Below are positions 9,031 through 16,990 of a DNA stretch of 42,505 nucleotides, one piece after another. A program made the position numbers and the translations under genes. Source of the stretch: Planctomycetota bacterium (lineage in GTDB: Bacteria > Planctomycetota > Planctomycetia > Pirellulales > Pirellulaceae); the NCBI GenBank assembly GCA_026692905.1, contig JAPLNL010000061.1, forward strand, positions 19,569-62,073. Reading direction: 5' to 3'. Position 1 is the first letter of the stretch, and each line of letters starts with the position of its first letter. A model generated the notes under the pieces. It was not told the DNA's origin. It did not search any database and was given only the letters and a program-made list of their open reading frames with translations.

Positions 9031-10491
9031 ATGACCGAACTTCCACGCAAAACATTTTGTGGCCGAACTCGCCGAGAATTCCTTTGGGAATCTGGAGCTG
9101 GCTTTACTTCGCTCGGTTTGACCGGCATGCTTTCGAATTCAGGCTTCTTCGATTCAAACGTCCGCGCGGACGAGCCGACGTTTGTCAATCCGCTTGCACC
9201 CAAAGAGCCGCATCACCCCGCCAAAGCCAAAAGCGTGATCTTTTTATTCATGTATGGCGGACCAAGCCATATGGATACTTTCGATTACAAACCCGAGCTC
9301 TACAAGCTGGATGGGCAAACCATCGCCGTAAAGACCAAGGGCCGTGGCGGCAGCAAAGACAAAGGCCGAGTTGTAGGCCCAAAATGGAACTTCAAGCAAT
9401 ACGGTCAATCGGGCCAATGGGTATCAGAGCTCTTTCCGCATTTATCGAATCACGTTGACGACATCGCCTTTATCAAGTCCATGACAGCAGACAGCCCGAT
9501 CCACGGCTCAGCAATGTTGATGATGAACTCTGGCAAGTTGCTAAGCGGCAGCCCGTGTCTTGGGTCTTGGGCCAACTATGGATTGGGGAGCGTGAACGAA
9601 AATCTGCCTGGATTCGTCGTGATGTTGGACCCCAAGGGAGGGCCGATTTCGGGGGCCAAGAATTGGTCAAGCGGCTACATGCCAGCCTCCTATGCTGGAA
9701 CGATCATGAAGTCGCAAGGCCCGCCGTTGATCGATCTAAAGTTTCCGGATGGCACGTCCCCCGAAATGCGCCGACTGTTACTGGACAAGCTTCGGGAAAG
9801 CAACGAGGAGCATCATGCTACTCGCAAGGATATGCACGATCTAGCCGCGAGAATCTCTTCGTATGAACTGGCGTTCAAGATGCAAACCAGTGCGCCGGAG
9901 GCGGTCGATCTTTCGCAAGAAACGCAGGCAACTTTGGACATGTACGGAATAGGCAAACAGCGTACGGACGATTTTGGTCGTCGCTGTTTGATTACAAGAC
10001 GGTTGGTCGAACGCGGCGTGCGATTCATCCAGCTCTACTCAGGTGGTGCACACAACGACGACAACTGGGACGCGCACGGCGATCTGAAAAAGAACCATGA
10101 GTATCATGCCGGTAACACGGATCTTCCTATCGCAGGCTTGATGCAGGACCTCAAGGAGCGAGGGCTTCTTGATTCGACACTCATCATTTGGGGTGGCGAA
10201 TTTGGACGTCAACCCACCGCAGAGTATGCCGAAGGGACCGGGCGTGACCACAATTCCTATGGCTTCACCATGTGGATGGCGGGTGGTGGTATCCGAGGCG
10301 GACAAAGCGTTGGCACCACGGACGAACTCGGCGGAGCGGCCGTCGAGAATCCATTCCACGTCAAGAACTTGCATGCCACGGTTTTATGGCAAATGGGGAT
10401 GGACCCAAATCGCTTGAGTTATTTCTATAGCGGTCTCGAGCAGAAATTGGTCGGCGTCGAACCCATCGAGCCGATACGACAAATCATTTGA
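9031..10491 (+). CDS. DUF1501 protein, Tat-exported, alkaline-phosphatase-superfamily-like
   Basis: The 486-residue protein has a twin-arginine leader: TRREFL at 13-18, followed by a hydrophobic stretch (GAGFTSLGLTGML). The mature part begins after about residue 46 and is a full-length DUF1501. Hallmarks are FLFMYGGPSHMDTFDYKP near the start, the RRLVERGVRFIQLYSGG segment, and WGGEFGRQPTAEYAEGTGRDHN near the end. DUF1501 is related to sulfatases and phosphatases of the alkaline phosphatase superfamily, with conserved Asp and His as possible metal ligands. Activity is unproven. Tat export suggests it folds, perhaps with a cofactor, before crossing the membrane. It is the operon partner of the preceding heme protein and is paralogous to the gene at 22986-24422. 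Confidence 0.93.
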   Translation: MTELPRKTFCGRTRREFLWESGAGFTSLGLTGMLSNSGFFDSNVRADEPTFVNPLAPKEPHHPAKAKSVIFLFMYGGPSHMDTFDYKPELYKLDGQTIAVKTKGRGGSKDKGRVVGPKWNFKQYGQSGQWVSELFPHLSNHVDDIAFIKSMTADSPIHGSAMLMMNSGKLLSGSPCLGSWANYGLGSVNENLPGFVVMLDPKGGPISGAKNWSSGYMPASYAGTIMKSQGPPLIDLKFPDGTSPEMRRLLLDKLRESNEEHHATRKDMHDLAARISSYELAFKMQTSAPEAVDLSQETQATLDMYGIGKQRTDDFGRRCLITRRLVERGVRFIQLYSGGAHNDDNWDAHGDLKKNHEYHAGNTDLPIAGLMQDLKERGLLDSTLIIWGGEFGRQPTAEYAEGTGRDHNSYGFTMWMAGGGIRGGQSVGTTDELGGAAVENPFHVKNLHATVLWQMGMDPNRLSYFYSGLEQKLVGVEPIEPIRQII

Positions 10492-10951
10492 GTTCGTATG
10501 CACCGCGCGAGTGCTAAAAGTCTTAAGCCCTTCTTGTTTTCTTTGCCGAAAAAAACGAAAGAAAACGAAAGAAAATCGAATGGTTACTTTGTTAAGTTTC
10601 CATGCGATGTTCATTGAGGCTACAGATCAATTAGCTGAGAATCAATTGACATTTGAAACAATCACTCTGCATATCCGTTCCTGACCAAGCGATGTTTCTT
10701 TTCAAAACCATGTGAAACTGGGGTGTCTGCGTGGAATTTGACATACTCAAGCTGGACAGGATTTGCCAGAATAGTTCAATCTGTCGAGCCCGAATACTCG
10801 ATACTATCGTTACAGATTGACAACGACCCCGGTAACACTGCTTACGGAAAGCGGACGGCGTGTTCGTTTCGCTGGCCTTTTGTCCCAATGGAACTCCATT
10901 GCTTACAGAGGGCGGCCCATTTGAAAAACTTTTGCGCGAGCCAACCAACTG
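10492..10951 (+). other. 460-base intergenic region before korA-like gene
   Basis: No convincing gene was found. An A-rich direct repeat lies at about 10546-10578 (GAAAGAAAAC repeated). The region should hold the promoter of the downstream oxidoreductase operon, but I see no clear promoter boxes or binding site. Confidence 0.55.
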
Positions 10952-12856
10952 ATGTCAACCGAAGCTCCCTCGACTTCGACCAAAACCGTCAAAACCGTTA
11001 GTGGAATCACCGTTCGCCTGTGTGGCGACTCGGGCGACGGCATGCAATTGCTGGGCACCCAGCTGACCAACACTTCCGCCTTAGCTGGCAACGACATTGC
11101 CACATTCCCTGACTTCCCAGCGGAGATTCGCGCACCGCGCGGGACCCGCGCAGGTGTTTCTGGCTTCCAAGTCCAATTTGCGTCGCATGAAGTGCACACG
11201 CCGGGCGATACATTGGACGCGTTGGTCGCGATGAATCCAGCAGCCCTCGTTACCAACATTGCCGACCTTCCCAAAGGTGGCCTGCTCATCGTCAACGAAG
11301 ATAGCTTCGAGGACAAGGATCTGAAACTGGCCAAGCTCAAAGTCAATCCGCTTGAAGAGCCAGCCATGGAAAACTACCGCTTGATCAAAGTTCCGATCAC
11401 TCGGTTGACCAAGCAAGCGGTTGCAGAACTAGGACTTAGTGTCAAAGAAGCTGATCGTTGCAAGAACTTCTTCGCGATGGGATTGGTCTATTGGCTCTAT
11501 GGTCGCAACATGGACGCGACCCTCCGTTATATCAATGGCAAGTTCGGTGGCGGCGACGCATCCCCAATTGCCAGGGCTAACGAAAAGGCGTTGCGAGCCG
11601 GTTGGGCCTTTGGAGAAACCATCGAAGCACTCGGACAAAGCTACAACATCGAACCAGCCAAGCTCGTTCCTGGAACGTACAAGAATATTATCGGCAATCA
11701 AGCCATGGCCTTTGGATTGATGGCGGCAGCCCACCGAAGTGGCAAGGAGATTTTCTACGGCTCCTATCCAATCACCCCCGCTAGCGATATTTTGCATGAG
11801 CTGTGCAAGTACAAGAACTTCGGAGTATGTACCTTCCAAGCCGAAGACGAAATCGCCGCCGTCTGTGCCGCGATTGGCGCCTCCTACGGTGGTCAAATGG
11901 CGGTCACTTGCTCAAGCGGGCCTGGGATCGCTCTCAAGACCGAAGCCATGGGCCTGGCCTTGATGCTGGAATTGCCTCTTTTGGTGATCGACGTTCAACG
12001 TGGTGGACCAAGCACCGGCTTACCTACGAAAACCGAACAGTCAGACCTGATGCAGGTCATGTTCGGCCGAAACGGAGAGTCACCACTGCCCGTCCTCGCG
12101 GCTCAAAGCCCGAGTGATTGCTATGAAATCATCCAAGAAGCTTGGATGCTGGCGACGCAGTTGATGCTGCCCGTTATTGTTCTCTCCGATGGCTATATCG
12201 CCAACGGCTCGGAACCTTGGTCTGTACCCGATGTATCCAAGATGACGCCGATTACGATCACGCATCCAACGGAGAACAATAATCCAGACGGTTCCTTCAT
12301 GCCATACAAACGCAACGAACTGTTGGCTCGACCGTGGGCAATCCCTGGTACGGCTGAACTGATGCATCGCGTTGGTGGTCTCGAAAAAGAGGATGGTTCT
12401 GGCAATATTAGTTACGATCCAGACAATCACCAGAAGATGGTGAACATCCGAGCCCAGAAGGTTGCAAATGCGGCTAAATTGCTCCCGCCGCAACAAGTCA
12501 TTGGCCCTCAAAGCGGCGAGCTCTTGGTGTTGTCCTGGGGCGGAACCTACGGCCATTGCTTAACGGCAGTGCAAAACGCACAAGCCGAGGGAACAAGTGT
12601 AGCCTTGGCTCATATTCGCTACCTCAATCCGTTCCCTAGCAACCTTGGGGAAATCATTTCGCGTTACAAGCAGGTGCTGATTCCCGAACTCAACATGGGA
12701 CAACTTCGAACCCTCATTCGTAACCGTTACTTGGTGGATGCCGTTGGTTTTAACAAGGTCAAAGGCAAGCCGTTCACGGTTACTGAACTGCAAGAGAAGA
12801 TTGCCGAATTGACAAAGTCCGGTTCCCGAAACGCTTCGCATTCCAAGGCAAGCTAA
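10952..12856 (+). CDS. korA: 2-oxoacid:ferredoxin oxidoreductase, fused gamma-alpha subunit
   Basis: The 634-residue protein joins the gamma domain (about 18-200, opening VRLCGDSGDGMQLLG) to the alpha subunit pyrimidine-binding domain. The latter has YPITPASDI (Tyr272), the QAEDEIAAVCAAIGASYGG helix, and the RGGPSTGLPTKTEQSDL loop. A C-terminal domain II ends near GQLRTLIRNRYL. With the beta subunit at 13091 it should form the KorAB enzyme: 2-oxoglutarate + CoA + oxidised ferredoxin to succinyl-CoA + CO2 + reduced ferredoxin, using thiamine pyrophosphate. Fused gamma-alpha architecture is the two-subunit type of aerobes and archaea. Substrate could also be pyruvate or a broader range of 2-oxoacids. 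The gene is cytoplasmic and clearly co-oriented with korB. Confidence 0.93.
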   Translation: MSTEAPSTSTKTVKTVSGITVRLCGDSGDGMQLLGTQLTNTSALAGNDIATFPDFPAEIRAPRGTRAGVSGFQVQFASHEVHTPGDTLDALVAMNPAALVTNIADLPKGGLLIVNEDSFEDKDLKLAKLKVNPLEEPAMENYRLIKVPITRLTKQAVAELGLSVKEADRCKNFFAMGLVYWLYGRNMDATLRYINGKFGGGDASPIARANEKALRAGWAFGETIEALGQSYNIEPAKLVPGTYKNIIGNQAMAFGLMAAAHRSGKEIFYGSYPITPASDILHELCKYKNFGVCTFQAEDEIAAVCAAIGASYGGQMAVTCSSGPGIALKTEAMGLALMLELPLLVIDVQRGGPSTGLPTKTEQSDLMQVMFGRNGESPLPVLAAQSPSDCYEIIQEAWMLATQLMLPVIVLSDGYIANGSEPWSVPDVSKMTPITITHPTENNNPDGSFMPYKRNELLARPWAIPGTAELMHRVGGLEKEDGSGNISYDPDNHQKMVNIRAQKVANAAKLLPPQQVIGPQSGELLVLSWGGTYGHCLTAVQNAQAEGTSVALAHIRYLNPFPSNLGEIISRYKQVLIPELNMGQLRTLIRNRYLVDAVGFNKVKGKPFTVTELQEKIAELTKSGSRNASHSKAS

Positions 12857-12876
12857 GTGGTTGTCGTTTGTCCATA

Positions 12877-13030
12877 AGCCGGAGGGCGCTAGCCCCGGTT
12901 GATACTCGTCCCAAGGCTCAGCCTGGGGACGCAATGCAGCGGAGGCTCCTGCCTCCTGAACTTACCAATCCATGTCCAACGCGAGGCGGAGCCTCGATAG
13001 CAATGCGTTCCAAGGCAGAGCCCTGGAACG
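12877..13030. repeat. cluster of four hairpins and a half-element in the korA-korB spacer
   Basis: Read left to right: AGCCGGAGGGCGCTAGCCCC (12877 on) matches one arm of the palindrome at 28538. Next is a 25-base near-palindrome at 12907-12931 (CGTCCCAAGGCTCAGCCTGG..), then GGAGGC-TCCT-GCCTCC at 12941-12956 and CGAGGC-GGA-GCCTCG at 12982-12996. A second copy of the 25-base type sits at 13006-13030 (CGTTCCAAGGCAGAGCCCTG..). They fill the spacer between two cotranscribed subunits, so they probably affect mRNA stability or read-through (inference). Confidence 0.85.
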
Positions 13031-13090
13031 AGGGTGAACACCCGCCAGCTAATTAATACCTATAACTCAATTCAATTGCCAAACACAAAA

Positions 13091-14110
13091 ATGAGCACAG
13101 CACTTCCAGTCCTCAAAGCCGAAGATTTTACAAGCGATCAAGATATCCGCTGGTGCCCTGGCTGCGGCGATTACTCCATCCTCGCTCAGATGAAAAAGGT
13201 CCTGCCCGAAATCGGCGTTCCACCTGAGAAGACGGTTTTCATCTCTGGCATCGGTTGTAGCAGCCGTTTTCCCTATTATGTGAATACCTACGGCATTCAC
13301 TCCATCCATGGCCGCGCTCCCACCTTTGCGACCGGGCTGAAACTCACCCGACCTGAACTCAGCGTCTGGGTAATCACCGGAGACGGCGACGCACTCAGCA
13401 TCGGCGGTAATCACTTCATTCACTTGCTCCGGCGCAATGTCGACCTGAACATCGTTTTGTTCAACAACCGCATCTATGGCTTGACCAAGGGTCAGTATTC
13501 GCCGACCAGCGTTGAGGGGCAAATCACCAAGAGCACACCGATGGGTGTGGTGGACCATCCTCTCAATCCGATTAGCGTTGCCATCGGAGCAGAGGCTAGC
13601 TTCATCGCCCGTTCCGTCGATAGCAATGTCAAGCATTTGGCGTATACGCTCAAGCGTGCAGCCGCACATAAAGGGACATCGTTTGTCGAAGTCTATCAAA
13701 ACTGCAACGTCTTTAACGACGGAGCCTTTGCGTATGCCCAAGACAAGGCGACACGCGACGATGCGACCATCGAATTGCAGCACGGCAAGCCGATGATTTT
13801 CGGCAAGGACAAAGATAAGGGGATTCGTCTCAACGGACTGAATCTCGAAGTGGTCGATTTGGCCGAAGGTAAAGTCAAAGAGGACGATTTGCTCTTCCAT
13901 GATGAGCAAGCCAGCTCAACGCTGGTCTACATGCTGTCGCGACTTCGCCGACCCGATTTCCCAGAACCGATTGGAGTCTTCCGAGCCGTCGAGGGAGAAA
14001 CCTTTGAAACAGCCGTGCGAGGACAGATCGATCAAGCGATTGCACAAAAAGGCAAGGGCAATCTTCAAAAACTGTTCAGCAGTGGAGAGACTTGGAAGGT
14101 CGGCGGCTAA
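13091..14110 (+). CDS. korB: 2-oxoacid:ferredoxin oxidoreductase, beta subunit
   Basis: The start at ATG 13091 gives 339 residues, normal for KorB. An in-frame GTG at 13034 would start inside the repeat hairpin cluster and adds 19 residues unlike the family. The [4Fe-4S] ligands are visible: C22 and C25 in CPGCG, C56 in GIGCSSRF and C205 in YQNCNVFND. The thiamine pyrophosphate-Mg site is GDGDALSIGGNH (97 on) with NNRIYGLTKGQYSPTS. The spacing closely follows the known Cys set of archaeal 2-oxoacid:ferredoxin oxidoreductases. It transfers electrons from the hydroxyalkyl-thiamine intermediate to ferredoxin. Partner is the upstream gamma-alpha subunit. A C-terminal extension beyond about 290 (ending ETWKVGG) is typical of the 2-oxoglutarate type. 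Confidence 0.94.
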   Translation: MSTALPVLKAEDFTSDQDIRWCPGCGDYSILAQMKKVLPEIGVPPEKTVFISGIGCSSRFPYYVNTYGIHSIHGRAPTFATGLKLTRPELSVWVITGDGDALSIGGNHFIHLLRRNVDLNIVLFNNRIYGLTKGQYSPTSVEGQITKSTPMGVVDHPLNPISVAIGAEASFIARSVDSNVKHLAYTLKRAAAHKGTSFVEVYQNCNVFNDGAFAYAQDKATRDDATIELQHGKPMIFGKDKDKGIRLNGLNLEVVDLAEGKVKEDDLLFHDEQASSTLVYMLSRLRRPDFPEPIGVFRAVEGETFETAVRGQIDQAIAQKGKGNLQKLFSSGETWKVGG

Positions 14111-14428
14111 ACTTTCGGGGTGAGCCTGTTTGCCTCAAAGCGCTAAACCAATTCATGATTCGTGAGGGTGAGGCTCCCGCTGTAAACATGTTTCCAACGA
14201 GTTTACCTAAGCAATTCATTGCTCGGAAGGGTGAGGCTCCTGCCGAACCTGTGCACCGTTGGCTCGGCAGGAGCCTCGCACTCCCAACTGTGTCCACACG
14301 CTCGAGGTGTGCAAAGGTCACTCTCGGTAAGACCCACCGTGGGTCAGACCTGCCGGGTGTGACCGTGAAGTTGAATTAACGTGTAATCATCCGAAAATAC
14401 TTCACGGCCTTAGCTTTACTCAGCTCAC
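14111..14428. other. 318-base intergenic region, mostly repeat
   Basis: This gap holds one copy of the long repeat (14166-14285, listed separately). An apparent reading frame crosses it, translating to IREGEAPAVNMFPTS and KGEAPAEPVHRW, but this is the known spurious translation of the repeat and not a gene. The remaining ~140 bases before the pseudouridine synthase gene show a short inverted repeat (AAGACCCACCGTGGGTC at about 14331-14347). Confidence 0.7.
14166..14285 (+). repeat. long SAGASPSR/GEAPAEP repeat, copy A
   Basis: This ~120-base element ends in an imperfect palindrome (14228-14285, GGGTGAGGCTCCTGCCGAAC against GGCTCGGCAGGAGCCTCGCA). It is preceded by AAACATGTTTCCAACGAGTT and a GAGGCTCCCGC half arm. 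Copy B at 16325-16448 is the reverse complement with only scattered differences. The pair bracket the two genes at 14429-16248. Confidence 0.9.
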
Positions 14429-15094
14429 ATGGAAATACTCTTCGAAGACAACCATCTGCTGGTTCTCAACAAGCCAGCCAACTGGGTTGTCCAAGGAGCA
14501 TTGCCCGGCCAAAAGAGTTTGTTCGATTGGTCTGCTGCCTATCTGAAAGAAAAATACAACAAGCCTGGCAAAGTCTTTATCGGTGTTGTGAGCCGCTTGG
14601 ACGCTCCTGTGACAGGTGTAATGCCTTTTGCACGAACTAGCAAATCCGCGAGCCGATTGAGCGAACAGTTTCGCGACCATACCACCCGCAAGACCTATTG
14701 GGCCATTGTCTCCAAGCGTCCGAAAGAGCAGGACGCGAGGCTTGAACATCATCTCGTTCGCCGAGAGGAAGATTTTAAAACACGTGTGAGTCAGTCGGCC
14801 ACATCGGAAAGCAAACTATCTATTCTTGAGTATCGATGCGTCGGGCAAAACCGACTCGGTTTCGAGCTGGAAATCAATTTGATCTCGGGCCGCAAGCATC
14901 AGATACGAGCCCAAATGGAAGCGATTGGGTGCCCGATCCTAGGTGACGCAAAGTATGGAGCCACCGACCCTTTTGCCGAGGGGATTGCGTTGCACTGTCG
15001 GCGTTTGGAGCTGATTCATCCGACGTTGCAAACCGAGCTGCGATTCGAAGCGGAGACGCCTAAGCACTGGCAGTGGAGCACGCTGACATCGTGA
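14429..15094 (+). CDS. RluA-type RNA pseudouridine synthase
   Basis: The 221-residue protein matches the catalytic core of the RluA family. It opens with LFEDNHLLVLNKPANWVVQG. The catalytic aspartate is D58 in SRLDAPVTGVM, where most relatives have HRLD. Later motifs are RKTYWAIV, LEINLISGRKHQIRAQM and GCPILGDAKYG. It isomerises uridine to pseudouridine in rRNA or tRNA; target position cannot be told from sequence. It has no S4 RNA-binding domain, so it is a minimal form. Its TGA stop overlaps the GTG start of the cysteine desulfurase gene by the four bases GTGA, showing translational coupling. The first element upstream is the long repeat copy A. Confidence 0.92.
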   Translation: MEILFEDNHLLVLNKPANWVVQGALPGQKSLFDWSAAYLKEKYNKPGKVFIGVVSRLDAPVTGVMPFARTSKSASRLSEQFRDHTTRKTYWAIVSKRPKEQDARLEHHLVRREEDFKTRVSQSATSESKLSILEYRCVGQNRLGFELEINLISGRKHQIRAQMEAIGCPILGDAKYGATDPFAEGIALHCRRLELIHPTLQTELRFEAETPKHWQWSTLTS

Positions 15095-16248
15095 TTTATT
15101 TGGACAACAATGCGACGACTCGTATCGATCCCTTGGTCGTTGATCGCATGCACGAGTTGATGAAGATGCGATTGGCCAACGCAAGTAGCCAGCACGCAGC
15201 TGGCAGACAAGCCAGGCAAATTGTCGAGCAAGCTCGAGAATCCATTCTCAAGAATTGCGGTGGTCGTACCAGCGGGATGGCAAGCGATCAACTCTTGTTC
15301 ACCAGCGGCGGTACAGAGTCCAACAACCTTGCCATTTTCGGACTATCTGAGAATCGGCCTGGAGCAATCGTTGTTTCGAGTATCGAACATCCGAGTGTTC
15401 TCGCTGCCGCGGAATACGCTGCGGCTCAAGGTCGAGAGGTTCGTTATCTGAGATGTTCGACGAGTGGAGTTGTGTGCTTGGACCAGCTCGAGGAATGGTT
15501 AGCCACTCAGTCGACCAATGGTCCGATTGCGCTCGTCTCGCTGATGCTTGCCAATAACGAGACGGGGGTTTGGCAGCCTGTCGCGAAAGCAGCGGCCATG
15601 TGCCGAAAAGCAGGCGTTTTAATACACACCGATGCCGTTCAAGTCCTTGGTAAGTCCGAAATGGACTTTGCCGGTTTGGATGTCGATGCGATGACGGTTA
15701 CTGCGCATAAGCTGCATGGTCCCGTTGGAATTGGGGCATTGATTTTGCGGCATGGAGTTGTGCTCAGTCCGCAAACGTTTGGTGGCTTTCAGCAGCTAGG
15801 TCAACGCCCCGGAACCGAAATGCCCGTCTTGGCAGGCGGTTTTGAAATAGCGGTGGCCAAAACCAAGAGCCAACTCGACGAACGTGTTGCAACAATGCTA
15901 CGACTGCGAGATGCCTTGCAATCCAAGATATTGTCCGCATTGCCAAGTGCGGTTGCGATCGGAGCCGAGTCGGAGCGTTTACCGCATACTTTAAGCATCT
16001 CGTTTCCGGGCGTGGATCGACAGGCGTTGCAATTGGCGCTAGACATGGCTGGTATCGCTTGCAGTACAGGTTCGGCCTGCGCAAGTGGTTCGAGTCAGCC
16101 GTCCCATGTGCTTGAGGCAATGCATTTGGACGCATCGATCGTGAGCGGTGGCATTCGGTTAAGTGTATCGGCTGAGACCCTGGAGACTGAGATCGACCAG
16201 GCAGTTGCTTCGTTGGCTGCGATTGTGCCTCGGCTGCTAAAGTGGTAG
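15091..16248 (+). CDS. cysteine desulfurase (NifS/IscS family)
   Basis: The start at GTG 15091 is preferred over the in-frame GTG at 15073. It yields the canonical MIYLDNNATTR opening and overlaps the previous stop (GTGA). GGAG lies 12 bases upstream. The 385-residue product shows PLP-binding features: TSGGTESNN, EHPSV (H100), NNETGVWQP, and K207 in TAHKLHGPVG. The persulfide-forming Cys is C330 in STGSACASG. It converts cysteine to alanine and enzyme persulfide, providing sulfur for Fe-S clusters, thionucleosides or cofactors. No IscU/SufU scaffold or thiouridylase is adjacent. Coupling to an RNA-modifying enzyme makes an RNA thiolation role tempting but unproven. Confidence 0.93.
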   Translation: MIYLDNNATTRIDPLVVDRMHELMKMRLANASSQHAAGRQARQIVEQARESILKNCGGRTSGMASDQLLFTSGGTESNNLAIFGLSENRPGAIVVSSIEHPSVLAAAEYAAAQGREVRYLRCSTSGVVCLDQLEEWLATQSTNGPIALVSLMLANNETGVWQPVAKAAAMCRKAGVLIHTDAVQVLGKSEMDFAGLDVDAMTVTAHKLHGPVGIGALILRHGVVLSPQTFGGFQQLGQRPGTEMPVLAGGFEIAVAKTKSQLDERVATMLRLRDALQSKILSALPSAVAIGAESERLPHTLSISFPGVDRQALQLALDMAGIACSTGSACASGSSQPSHVLEAMHLDASIVSGGIRLSVSAETLETEIDQAVASLAAIVPRLLKW

Positions 16249-16324
16249 TTTTTGAGTCGTTCACTGGCAGAGCGAGGCCGCCCCTGTAAATATCTTTGCA
16301 AAGCCGAGTCCGTTGAAAACCTTA

Positions 16325-16448
16325 GGGAGGGCGAGGCTCCTGCCGAGCCAACGGTGCAATGGTTCGGCAGGAGCCTCACCCTCCCGAGCAACGAATTGCT
16401 GAGGTAAACTCGTTGGAAACATGTTTATAGCTGTGGCCTCACCCTCCC
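16325..16448 (-). repeat. long SAGASPSR/GEAPAEP repeat, copy B (inverted relative to copy A)
   Basis: Read on the minus strand this matches copy A at 14166-14285, sharing TAAACATGTTTCCAACGAGT and the palindromic core (16325-16385, GGGAGGGCGAGGCTCCTGCC.. / ..GGCAGGAGCCTCACCCTCCC). It sits between the cysteine desulfurase stop and the thioesterase start and supplies a spurious in-frame ATG (16421) for the latter. Confidence 0.9.
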
Positions 16449-16498
16449 GAGTGACCAATCATGGGTCAAGCCAGCCCCTTCCGCGACGAAAGTTCATT

Positions 16499-16990
16499 AT
16501 GTTTCAACTAACACCCAACGATTGGAATACCTTGCCTGTTTTGGGGACCGTCGTGGTCCCGGCGGAGTGGATCGATTTTATGGGGCACATGAATGTCATG
16601 TGGTACACGCATTTGTTTGGAAAAGGAGTGCTCGAGTTCTTTCAACTCGTTGGGCTCACGCAGGAATATTTTTCAATGCACAACACCGGATGCTTCGTCT
16701 TGGAGCAGCATATTCGCTACTTGGCCGAAGTGCGCGTGGGCGAGACGGTCTCGCTTCGCGTGAGGGCTCTGAGCCGAGCCGAAAAGAGGCTTCATTTCAT
16801 TGTCTTTATGATCAAAGAAGACAATCAAATCATGGCGGCCACCTCGGAGATCATCACCGCACACATAGACATGTCGCGCCGCCGAACCTCGCCATTTCCT
16901 GAGGTAATTTCGATGGCAATTGACAGAACTCTCGCCTCGCACAGCCAATTGACCTGGGCCGCACCGGCCAACGGTCTCATGCACGCCTAG
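16499..16990 (+). CDS. hotdog-fold acyl-CoA thioesterase (4HBT-like)
   Basis: From ATG 16499 the product is 163 residues. An in-frame ATG at 16421 lies within the repeat and would add 26 residues (FIAVASPSR...) that are repeat-derived, so it is rejected. The 4HBT signature is WIDFMGHMNVMWYTHLF (24-40), with D26, H30 and N32 in the active-site position. The central helix and strands follow (HIRYLAEVRVGETVSLRVRAL, KRLHFIVFMI). Such enzymes cleave acyl-CoA thioesters to free acid and CoA. The substrate cannot be predicted. It is cytoplasmic and appears monocistronic. Confidence 0.85.
   Translation: MFQLTPNDWNTLPVLGTVVVPAEWIDFMGHMNVMWYTHLFGKGVLEFFQLVGLTQEYFSMHNTGCFVLEQHIRYLAEVRVGETVSLRVRALSRAEKRLHFIVFMIKEDNQIMAATSEIITAHIDMSRRRTSPFPEVISMAIDRTLASHSQLTWAAPANGLMHA

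Noticed and set aside
9027-9458. 143-codon plus-strand frame overlapping the DUF1501 gene
   Set aside because: A shadow of the DUF1501 frame, Arg/Ser/Pro-rich with no domain.
13067-13909. 280-codon minus-strand frame antisense to korB
   Set aside because: Long antisense frame caused by codon bias of the real korB gene; no domain visible.
14092-14379. Plus-strand frame translating to IREGEAPAVNM..KGEAPAEPVHRWLGRSLALP
   Set aside because: This is translation of repeat copy A; the same text appears in the inverted copy at 16261-16458, and such frames are known annotation artefacts of these repeats.
16261-16458. Minus-strand frame with REGEATAINMFPTS..GEAPAEPLHRW
   Set aside because: Translation of repeat copy B, with no start signal and no family.
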